From NCBI GenBank assembly GCA_016462625.1, contig JAEMSV010000110.1, positions 1 through 11,934 on the forward strand: DNA of 11,934 nucleotides. The letters run 5' to 3'. A program made the translations under genes and the position numbers. Under the pieces are notes generated by a model. That model saw only the letters and a list, made by a program, of their open reading frames with translations. It did no database searches and was not told the origin of the DNA. This DNA is from Solirubrobacteraceae bacterium. GTDB taxonomy: Bacteria > Actinomycetota > Thermoleophilia > Solirubrobacterales > Solirubrobacteraceae. Below are positions 1-5,955 of the stretch, piece after piece (within the stretch, counting starts at the first letter, position 1; each line of letters begins with the position of its first letter).

Positions 1-55
1 GACCGACGTCTTCCGCGCACGCGGGCGGACGGCGGTGCTCGGCCGCGACAAGCCG
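1..55 (+). repeat. Direct repeat copy 1 (55 bp, exact)
   Basis: This stretch is identical to 289-343. It encodes TDVFRARGRTAVLGRDKP in the same frame as the second copy. The offset is 288 bases (96 codons), so the frame is preserved. The copies diverge immediately after base 55. The left boundary cannot be seen because the window begins here. Confidence 0.95.
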
Positions 56-955
56 GACGCCACGCTCGGGCGGTACTTCACCATCGACTACGGGCTGAAG
101 AAGACCGACGTCACGCTCAAGCCACTCGTCAAGGGTCAGGCCGTGATCGCCGGCACGATCCTCGGCCGGGTCGGCCGGCCCGCCGAGGGCGGCAAGCCGC
201 GATTCCTGTTCGAGATCCGCCCCTCGGGCACGGACGCGCCACGCATCGATCCCAAGCCGATCCTCGACGGGTGGCGCCTGCTGGCGTCGACCGACGTCTT
301 CCGCGCACGCGGGCGGACGGCGGTGCTCGGCCGCGACAAGCCGCGCAACAGCACCGTGGGCGAGATCCTCCTCATGGACAAGCAGATGCTCCAGGAGCGG
401 GTGCTGTCCAACGCGCGGATCGAGATCTACGCGTGCGGTCGGCGCGACATCCAGGCCGGGAACGTCGACCGCCGCGTCCTCGCCACGCTCGAGTTCCTCG
501 CCCAGAACGACCTGCGCCCAACCGTCACCAGCCTGCGGTGCGGACACGGGACCTACACCACGTCGGGGAACGTCTCCGAGCACACGACCGGCACGGCCGT
601 CGACATCGCCGCCATCAACGGGATCCCCATGCTGGGCCACCAGGGTGAGGGGTCGATCACCGACGTCGCGGTCCGCCGGCTGCTGACGCTCCAGGGGACG
701 ATGAAGCCTCATCAGATCATCACGCTCATGCAGTACGAGGGCACGGACAACACCCTCGCCATGCCCGACCACAACGACCACATCCACGTCGGCTGGCACC
801 CGAGCGGCGGCGGCGGGACGGCCCGCCCGGGCGCGGGTGAGATCGAGGCCAGGCTCCGCCCGTCGCAGTGGCGACGGCTCCTGCGCCGGATGGGCCGCAT
901 CGGCAACCCGGCGATTCCGACGAGCTCGGACGCCCGCGAACGGGGGAAGCTCTGA
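2..955 (+). CDS. Peptidase-like secreted protein: degenerate M23 domain plus M15-like domain (5' end missing)
   Basis: The reading frame is open to the left edge, so the N-terminus is outside the window; GTG at 35 is only an internal codon. The first part (about 92-285) resembles the tail of an M23 (LytM) fold, with an AGTILGRVG strand and an FEIRP strand. The family's zinc-binding HxH before FE is replaced by R (200-202) and L (206-208), so this domain is probably non-catalytic. The C-terminal part carries the M15/VanY-type signature: SEHTTGTAVDIA, with His at 581-583 and Asp at 602-604, then DHIHVGWHP, with His at 779-781 and 785-787. These would bind zinc in a peptidoglycan carboxy- or endopeptidase. 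A Gly-rich linker and a basic tail follow. Wall remodelling is the likely role, inferred from the family only. An 18-residue stretch occurs twice, encoded by an exact 55-base repeat. The TGA overlaps a possible ATG at 955 by one base. Confidence 0.8.
   Translation, partial: TDVFRARGRTAVLGRDKPDATLGRYFTIDYGLKKTDVTLKPLVKGQAVIAGTILGRVGRPAEGGKPRFLFEIRPSGTDAPRIDPKPILDGWRLLASTDVFRARGRTAVLGRDKPRNSTVGEILLMDKQMLQERVLSNARIEIYACGRRDIQAGNVDRRVLATLEFLAQNDLRPTVTSLRCGHGTYTTSGNVSEHTTGTAVDIAAINGIPMLGHQGEGSITDVAVRRLLTLQGTMKPHQIITLMQYEGTDNTLAMPDHNDHIHVGWHPSGGGGTARPGAGEIEARLRPSQWRRLLRRMGRIGNPAIPTSSDARERGKL
289..343 (+). repeat. Direct repeat copy 2 (55 bp, exact)
   Basis: This stretch is identical to 1-55 and lies in the linker between the M23-like and M15-like parts of the same gene. 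The flanking DNA on the right differs between copies (gacgccacg after copy 1, cgcaacagc after copy 2). It is therefore not a simple tandem duplication of the whole 288-base unit. Confidence 0.95.
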
Positions 956-1056
956 TGTTCAAACGGCGCTTCACCAGATCACAACAGCTTGATAACGCCT
1001 GTCCGCGGCGGGATGCGGATCATTCGCCGCTGGTGCAGAACGGACAAGGACGGACT
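956..1056 (+). promoter_or_regulatory. Probable non-coding leader/promoter region before the secreted-protein gene
   Basis: An ATG at 955 opens a frame through this stretch, but its codon use is unlike a gene of this genome. In the 34 codons from 955 to 1056, 14 end in A or T, against 2 of the 34 codons that follow 1057. The stretch holds AT-richer sequence (ttcacc at 970-975, gataac at 991-996, 15 bases apart) that could be a weak promoter; this is only suggestive. AAGGA at 1046-1050 sits 6 bases before TTG at 1057 and fits a ribosome binding site. Confidence 0.4.
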
Positions 1057-2031
1057 TTGCGCGCGACCCTCTCGATCGCTGCGGCGATCGCCACCTGCGG
1101 GGTGCTCGCCGCCCCCGCCGGCGCGGCACTCACGCAGCCGGAGACGCTGCAGCTGGACGCATACGGCCCTTCCGGGACCATCGCCGGCCCGGTGCAGACC
1201 GCTGAGCCGCTCGCGGCCGGTGTCGCGTACACGGTCCGCGTGGCCGGGACGATGTCGCTGTACAACCCCGACGCGATGCTCGGCAAGCGCAAGTTCCAGG
1301 TGTGCGGAGCCCCGCTGGCCCAGCCCGTCACGCCGTCGCCGGGCCAGCCGTCGAGCAAGGTCGGCAGCGACGCGGCGACGCAGTTCGCCCGTCCGCTGAG
1401 CAAGGAGCTGCGCGCGGTGATCGGGGACTGCTCGCAGGTCGGCAGCTCCCTGCTCGGTCCGCTGGCGGTCCTGCAGGTGAGCACCGGCGGCCCGTTCACG
1501 GCCGGCGTCCCGAACGGCGGGCCCTTCGCCGCGCCGGTCCCGTCGCACGTCTACACGTACACCCTCGTGGGCACCGGCGCACCCGCGGCCTTCCGGATCT
1601 TCGACGACGCCGTCGCGGACAACAACGGCGTCCTGACGATCACCGTCGGCCCGGTCGGCACGGTCAGCGCCGTGGACGCCAGCTCCTCGGCACCGACCTC
1701 GGCAGCCGGCGGAGGCCAGGAGGGACAGTCGCTGCTGGCCGCGCGGAAGGCGTGCATCAGCCGCCGGCGCTTCCAGATCCGCGTCGTGAGCCCGCGCAAG
1801 GACCCGGTCGTCGCGGCGACCGTCCGCGTCAACGGGACAACCGTGCAGGTCCTGGCCAAGAAGATCAGCGGGCGCTCCCGCCAGGTGTCGATGATCGATC
1901 TCCGCGGCCTGCCTTCCGGCACCGCCCGCGTGACCATCTCGGCGCGGCTGAAGAGCGGGCGCGTGTTGAAGGGCTCGCGCGCATACCTGACCTGCAAGCC
2001 CAAGCGCGCGGGCAGCAAGCCCAAGCTGTGA
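1057..2031 (+). CDS. Secreted protein of unknown function with C-terminal beta domain
   Basis: I prefer the TTG at 1057, preceded by AAGGA at 6 bases. It gives a classic signal peptide (MRATLSIAAAIATCGVLAAP, cleavage near AGA-A) and 324 residues. Starting at ATG 955, which has a GGGGGAAG ribosome-site-like run upstream, would add 34 residues of atypical codon use before the hydrophobic core. The mature protein has an N-terminal beta-rich region (VAYTVRVAGTMSLYNPD), a region with two cysteines, a Ser/Ala/Gly linker near 1672-1730, and a C-terminal domain bounded by two cysteines (KACISRRRFQIRV to YLTCKPK) with a basic tail. That C-terminal domain resembles beta modules I associate with secreted proteins of Thermoleophilia. 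No enzyme motif was recognised. The stop overlaps the next start by 4 bases (GTGA), so the phosphoesterase gene is probably co-transcribed. Confidence 0.75.
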   Translation: MRATLSIAAAIATCGVLAAPAGAALTQPETLQLDAYGPSGTIAGPVQTAEPLAAGVAYTVRVAGTMSLYNPDAMLGKRKFQVCGAPLAQPVTPSPGQPSSKVGSDAATQFARPLSKELRAVIGDCSQVGSSLLGPLAVLQVSTGGPFTAGVPNGGPFAAPVPSHVYTYTLVGTGAPAAFRIFDDAVADNNGVLTITVGPVGTVSAVDASSSAPTSAAGGGQEGQSLLAARKACISRRRFQIRVVSPRKDPVVAATVRVNGTTVQVLAKKISGRSRQVSMIDLRGLPSGTARVTISARLKSGRVLKGSRAYLTCKPKRAGSKPKL

Positions 2032-2909
2032 GCGTCACGGCGCCGGACTTCGACCTCCAGTCCCACTCCCACCACTCCGACGGCGCGCTCGCACCGGCGG
2101 AGGTGGTGGCGCGCGCGGGGCAGGCGGGCATTCGGGTGCTCGCGCTCTCGGACCACGACACCGTCGACGGCGTCGCCGAGGCCCTGGCCGCCGGTGACGA
2201 GCACGGCGTGGAGGTCGTGACGGCCGTCGAGCTGTCGAGCGTCGACCCCGCCGGCGAGGACCTGCACATCCTCGGCTACGGGATCGATCACGAGGACGCC
2301 GGGCTCGCCGAGGACCTCGCGCGCTTCCGCGCCGATCGGGTCGGACGCATCGGGCGGATGGCCGACGCCATGGAGGATCTCGGGTGGGCGGTCGACCGCG
2401 TCCACCTCGACGGCCGGGCCGCTCCCGGCCGCCCGCACCTCGCCGAGGCGGTGTACGGGCATCCCGCCAACGCGCAGCGCATCGCAGACGAGGGGCTCGC
2501 CACCAGTGTCGACCTCCTCGTCGCCTATCTCATCCCCGGCGCACGCGGCTTCCGCGGACGCAGCATGCCGACGGTCTCGGAGGCCATCGAAGTCATCCAG
2601 CGCGCGGGCGGCGTGGCGGTCTGGGCCCACCCCTTCTGGGACATCGAGGACCCCGACGAGGTCCACGCCTGCCTGCGCCGGTTCACCACGGCCGGGCTGG
2701 ACGGCGTCGAGGCCTTCTACGTCACGCACACCGAGGCCCAGACGCGGCAGCTCGCCGGATGGGCGGACGAGCTCGGCCTGCTGACGACCGGCTCCGCGGA
2801 CTTCCACGGGCCGGATCACCCGCGGTTCTCAGCGTTCGGTGCGTTCTCCCTGTACGGGCTGACGCCGCGAATCGGGCGCCTGGCGCCGTCGGTCGTCGAC
2901 CCCGCCTGA
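2028..2909 (+). CDS. PHP-domain metal-dependent phosphoesterase
   Basis: The protein has 293 residues, a usual length for the single-domain PHP family that includes the RNase AM/YciV-type 3',5'-nucleotide phosphatases. The metal-binding motifs are present in order: HSHHSDG (residues 13-19), LSDHDTVDG (40-48), VELSS (Glu68), His80 in LHILGY, GRPHLAEA, VWAHPF and, near the C-terminus, GSADFHG. This set fits a tri-metal phosphoesterase acting on nucleotide or oligonucleotide 3'-phosphates, most likely cytoplasmic since no signal peptide is visible. The exact substrate is inferred from the family. The start is GTG at 2028, inside the stop of the upstream secreted-protein gene (GTGA overlap), which suggests translational coupling. 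A short 5-bp hairpin (2902-2916) spans the stop codon; without a T tract it is not a convincing terminator. Confidence 0.9.
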   Translation: MSVTAPDFDLQSHSHHSDGALAPAEVVARAGQAGIRVLALSDHDTVDGVAEALAAGDEHGVEVVTAVELSSVDPAGEDLHILGYGIDHEDAGLAEDLARFRADRVGRIGRMADAMEDLGWAVDRVHLDGRAAPGRPHLAEAVYGHPANAQRIADEGLATSVDLLVAYLIPGARGFRGRSMPTVSEAIEVIQRAGGVAVWAHPFWDIEDPDEVHACLRRFTTAGLDGVEAFYVTHTEAQTRQLAGWADELGLLTTGSADFHGPDHPRFSAFGAFSLYGLTPRIGRLAPSVVDPA

Positions 2910-2978
2910 CGGGCGGCGTCGGTCACCTGTCCACGGGAAGCGGCGCGGCGCGGGGTGCCGCGGTGATACGTCGATGCG

Positions 2979-4019
2979 GTGGACGTGCGTCTCTCCCTGC
3001 TCGGTCTCGGCCTGCTCCTGACCGGGCTCGCCTTCGCCCCGCCCGCCGCGGCCGCGCCGGAGTTCTTCGGGCCGGCCGCCGTCTTCAACCAGCGCGTCGA
3101 CCGCGGGACCGCGCTCGACCCGGACAGTGACGCGCTCGTCGCGGAGCTGCGCGCCCAGGTCGAGGAGCGCCACACGACGGTCAACATGTACAAGTGGACC
3201 ACCCCGGTGTACCGCGTCGGCGCCACCCAGCCGAAGGTCAGGGTGCGGCTGGACGCGGGCAATGCGCCTGCGCTCCAGGCCGTCGTGGAGGAGGTCCCGA
3301 TCCCGGCGAACGCGCAGCCCTCCGTGGGCACGGACGCCAACGTCGTCGTCTACCAGCCGAGCACGGACACGACCTGGGAGTTCTGGCGCTTCCGGCGCGA
3401 GGCCGACGGCTTCCACGCCGGGTGGGCCGGCCGCGTCGTCGGGCTGAAGACGAGCCCCGGCTGGTTCCGCGATCTGCGCTCCCCGGAGACCGGCGACATC
3501 CTCGAGCGCCCGCACTTCGGCGTCACCGCGACCCACCTGGTCAAGCTCGGCGGGCTCATGACGGTCAAGGAGCTGCAGCGCGGCTCGATCGACCACGCGC
3601 TCGCGATCGCGATCCCCGAGGCGCGCCGCGGCGTCTGGTCGTGGCCGGCCTCCTTCACCGACGGCGACAGCGACGACCCGGCTGCCATTCCGGAGGGCGC
3701 GCGCTTCCGGCTCGACCCCGCGCTCGACATCGACGCGCTGGACCTCCCGCCCATGACGCGCATGATGGCCGTCGCCGCCCAGCGCTACGGCCTCGTCGTC
3801 AACAACACCGCCGGCGCTGTCGCGTTCTACGCGGAGGACCCCGCGCGCTACGCCACCGACCCGTACGCGCCGATCCTCGGCGACGAGCAGCCGGTGCACG
3901 TGGCGCGCGCGTTCCCGTTCGAGCATCTCCAGGCGCTGCCCATGCGCCTGCGATCGGGGTACGCCGCGATCGAGCCCGAGCTCGGCGCCGCGAGCCGGCG
4001 TCCGGCGCCGCGGCGCTGA
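2979..4019 (+). CDS. Secreted protein of an uncharacterised family (paralogue A, signal peptidase I type)
   Basis: This is a 346-residue exported protein. A TGA in frame at 2964-2966 limits the start to GTG 2979 or GTG 2985; no strong ribosome site is visible. The signal peptide is hydrophobic (RLSLLGLGLLLTGLAF), with likely cleavage in the AAAA run before PEFFG and no lipobox cysteine. The mature part has conserved blocks shared with the gene at 4903-5955: TTVN..W.TP.YRV.ATQP.VRV.LD, GTDANVVVYQP.TDT.WEFWRFRREADGFHAGWAGR, GVTATH, IDHALAIAIP.ARRGVWSWPAS, and PEGARFRLDPALDIDALDLP followed by PMTRMMAVAAQRYGLVV. I recall similar actinobacterial proteins but know of no assigned function. The WEFWR, HALA and RLDP blocks could belong to an enzyme or a carbohydrate-binding fold; this is not established. 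It sits between the phosphoesterase gene and the RTX gene. Confidence 0.85.
   Translation: MDVRLSLLGLGLLLTGLAFAPPAAAAPEFFGPAAVFNQRVDRGTALDPDSDALVAELRAQVEERHTTVNMYKWTTPVYRVGATQPKVRVRLDAGNAPALQAVVEEVPIPANAQPSVGTDANVVVYQPSTDTTWEFWRFRREADGFHAGWAGRVVGLKTSPGWFRDLRSPETGDILERPHFGVTATHLVKLGGLMTVKELQRGSIDHALAIAIPEARRGVWSWPASFTDGDSDDPAAIPEGARFRLDPALDIDALDLPPMTRMMAVAAQRYGLVVNNTAGAVAFYAEDPARYATDPYAPILGDEQPVHVARAFPFEHLQALPMRLRSGYAAIEPELGAASRRPAPRR
3374..3421 (+). repeat. 48-bp tract identical to 5382-5429 (paralogue A)
   Basis: This stretch encodes the WEFWRFRREADGFHAG block and is base-for-base identical, wobble positions included, to 5382-5429 in the second family member. Confidence 0.9.
3741..3811 (+). 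repeat. 71-bp tract identical to 5734-5804 (paralogue A)
   Basis: This stretch encodes DLPPMTRMMAVAAQRYGLVV and the residues just after it. All 71 bases, including every third codon position, match 5734-5804. The flanking bases on both sides differ. Confidence 0.95.
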
Positions 4020-4100
4020 GCCCCGCCCGGGCCGTTCCCAAACCCAGAACCCGACTTTTTCAGGACCTTCAGGGCCTGCTGATCGATCAAGCTCCGTTGC
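4020..4100 (+). promoter_or_regulatory. Intergenic region with palindrome and tandem repeat before the RTX gene
   Basis: This 81-base gap is less GC-rich than its surroundings. It holds GCCCGGGC (4025-4032), a T5 run (4056-4060), an imperfect 9-base tandem repeat (ttcaggacc at 4059-4067, ttcagggcc at 4068-4076), and a perfect 10-base palindrome TGATCGATCA (4080-4089) 11 bases before the ATG. A promoter or operator is plausible, but no clear -35/-10 pair or ribosome binding site is visible. Confidence 0.35.
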
Positions 4101-4928
4101 ATGACTCGACGCTTGCTTCGGCGCGGGGCCCTGGTCGGCGCCGCAGCCCTGACCGTCGTCGCACTGCCCATCGCAGCGGCGCACGCCGACGAACCCCCTC
4201 CGACCTGCTTCGGGTACACCGCCCAGCCACCGCTCGGCTTCGGCGGCGTGACGGTCACGGGAACGAATGGCCCGGACGTCCTCGTCGGCACGTTCGGCAA
4301 CGACATCATCGACGGCAAGAACGGGAACGACCTGATCTGCGGCCTCGGCGGCGACGACGTCATCATCGGCGGTCCGCACGTCGACCGGATCGCCGGGAAC
4401 GCCGGCAACGACGACATCGCCGGGTGGGCGGGGAACGACATCCTCGTCGGCGGCCCGGGCGACGACACGCTGAAGGGCAACCAGGACGACGACGACATGC
4501 GCTCCGGCGAGGGCCAGGACATCCTCATCGGTGGGCCGGGCGCCGACTCCCTGCACGGCGGCTCGGGCGACGATCGGCTGAACGGATACGACGGCGACGA
4601 CGTGTGCATCGGGTGGGTCGGCACCGACCAGCAGATCAACTGCGAGACCTTCCATGCCGACATCGAGCGCTCGCCCTTCCTGACGCCTCCGCCGAGCGAG
4701 AACGTGCTCCTCAGCCTGGCGTCGAGCACCGAGGCGGAGCTGACGACGTCGCAGGAGCAGACGACGCTCGCCGCCGCGTTCCAGAACGCGCTGCCCGCGT
4801 ACAACGAGGGCGACCCGGTGCCCGCGGACGGCGTCAACCCCTCGACGCTTGCCGGCGGCGCCGGCGGGTACGTCACCACCGGTGCCCTCGCGGTCGAGAC
4901 CGGTGACGCCGCCCCCGGCGACGAGTAG
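4101..4928 (+). CDS. Secreted RTX-type (hemolysin-type) calcium-binding repeat protein
   Basis: The protein has 275 residues. ATG 4101 is well fixed, because a TGA lies in frame at 4080-4082 with no other start between. The signal peptide has an RRLLRRG basic region, the core ALVGAAALTVVALPIAA and likely cleavage after AHA (residue 29). Residues 54-170 form 13 consecutive nine-residue units of the GGxGxDxUx type (for example GTFGNDIID, GLGGDDVII, GGPGDDTLK, GGSGDDRLN) with no insertions, expected to fold as a calcium-binding parallel beta roll. Residues 182-275 form a Thr/Ala/Glu-rich, probably disordered acidic tail. Cysteines occur at 36, 80, 169 and 181. There is no catalytic domain and no typical type I secretion tail; a Sec signal peptide replaces it. 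A structural or calcium-binding surface role is inferred. The end overlaps the following lipoprotein gene by 26 bases. Confidence 0.88.
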   Translation: MTRRLLRRGALVGAAALTVVALPIAAAHADEPPPTCFGYTAQPPLGFGGVTVTGTNGPDVLVGTFGNDIIDGKNGNDLICGLGGDDVIIGGPHVDRIAGNAGNDDIAGWAGNDILVGGPGDDTLKGNQDDDDMRSGEGQDILIGGPGADSLHGGSGDDRLNGYDGDDVCIGWVGTDQQINCETFHADIERSPFLTPPPSENVLLSLASSTEAELTTSQEQTTLAAAFQNALPAYNEGDPVPADGVNPSTLAGGAGGYVTTGALAVETGDAAPGDE

Positions 4929-5955
4929 GGGACTCCGCCGCCGCGCGCTGGCACTCGCCGGCGCGGCGGCGGTCCTCGCGGTGGGCTGCGGGTCCGCGGA
5001 GCTGCAGCCCACGGCGGCGCCTGCGGGCTCCGCCGAGCCCGAGATGGCCACGGCGCGCGGAACCGCCGAGTTCTTCGCCCCCGACGCGATCTGGAACGCG
5101 CCGCTCGCCGACGACGAGCCGCTCGACCCCCGCTCGGACGCGCTCGTGCGCCGTCTGCGCGATCACGTCGCCCAGGACCGGACGACGGTGAACATCCGGG
5201 AGTGGAGCACCCCGCTCTACCGGGTCTCCGCGACGCAGCCGACGGTGCGGGTCACGCTCGACAAGCAGAACGCGCCCGAGCTCCAGCAGGCGGTCAACGC
5301 CGTGCCGCTGCCCGCCGGCGCGCGGCCTGCACCGGGGACGGATGCCAACGTCGTGGTCTACCAGCCGGCCACCGACACGATCTGGGAGTTCTGGCGCTTC
5401 CGGCGCGAGGCCGACGGCTTCCACGCCGGATGGGCCGGACGGATGCAGCAGGTCTCGCAGAGCCCGGGCTGGTTCCGCGACCGGGAGAACCCGTTCGAGC
5501 GCCGCTTCTGGGGCGTCACCGCCACCCACATCGCCAAGCCCGTCGGTCTGATGACCCTGCGTGAGCTGCAGCGTGGCCGGGTCGACCACGCGCTGGCGAT
5601 CGCGATCCCCAAGGCGCGCCGCGGCGTGTGGTCCTGGCCCGCGAGCGGGACCGACGGGGACAGCGACGATCCCGCATCGATCCCCGAGGGTGCGCGCTTC
5701 CGGCTCGACCCCGCGCTCGACATCGACGCCCTCGACCTCCCGCCCATGACGCGCATGATGGCCGTCGCCGCCCAGCGCTACGGCCTCGTCGTCAACAACA
5801 CCGCGGGCGCCGTCGCCTTCTACGCCGAGGACCCGAACCGGTTCCCCGGCGATCCGTACGCGCCGATCCTCGCCGGCGATCAGCCCGTGGAGGTCGCCCG
5901 CGCGTTCCCCTTCGAGCACCTACAGACCCTGCGGCTCCAGCTGCGCTCGGGCTAG
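4903..5955 (+). CDS. Predicted lipoprotein of the same uncharacterised family (paralogue B)
   Basis: GTG at 4903 gives 350 residues. It begins with a basic GLRRR segment, a hydrophobic ALALAGAAAVLAVGC run and a lipobox AVGC with Cys29, so it is probably lipid-anchored on the outer face of the membrane. A TTG at 4849 in the same frame would add a Pro/Ser-rich extension before the signal and is less likely. The rest aligns along its length with the product of 2979-4019: the WEFWRFRREADGFHAGWAGR block, HALAIAIP.ARRGVWSWPAS and RFRLDPALDIDALDLP are all kept. It lacks paralogue A's basic C-terminal extension and ends at LRLQLRSG. The start lies inside the RTX gene, so the two may be translationally coupled. 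The 3' end overlaps the convergent flippase gene by 36 bases. Function is not known. Confidence 0.85.
   Translation: MTPPPATSRGLRRRALALAGAAAVLAVGCGSAELQPTAAPAGSAEPEMATARGTAEFFAPDAIWNAPLADDEPLDPRSDALVRRLRDHVAQDRTTVNIREWSTPLYRVSATQPTVRVTLDKQNAPELQQAVNAVPLPAGARPAPGTDANVVVYQPATDTIWEFWRFRREADGFHAGWAGRMQQVSQSPGWFRDRENPFERRFWGVTATHIAKPVGLMTLRELQRGRVDHALAIAIPKARRGVWSWPASGTDGDSDDPASIPEGARFRLDPALDIDALDLPPMTRMMAVAAQRYGLVVNNTAGAVAFYAEDPNRFPGDPYAPILAGDQPVEVARAFPFEHLQTLRLQLRSG
5382..5429 (+). repeat. 48-bp tract identical to 3374-3421 (paralogue B)
   Basis: This is the second copy of the WEFWR block DNA, identical at every base including wobble positions. Confidence 0.9.
5734..5804 (+). repeat. 71-bp tract identical to 3741-3811 (paralogue B)
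   Basis: This is the second copy of the tract encoding DLPPMTRMMAVAAQRYGLVV. It lies 1993 bases downstream of the first, in the same orientation, with mismatches directly on both sides. Confidence 0.95.

Noticed and set aside
2902..2916. 5-bp hairpin around the phosphoesterase stop as a terminator
   Set aside because: The stem is short and no T tract follows; in such GC-rich DNA hairpins like this are common by chance.
2829..5051. Very long open frame on the minus strand (740 residues) opposite the secreted-protein cluster
   Set aside because: It is Arg/Val/Asp-rich low-complexity shadow of the plus-strand genes caused by high GC; the plus strand has signal peptides, motifs and paralogy.
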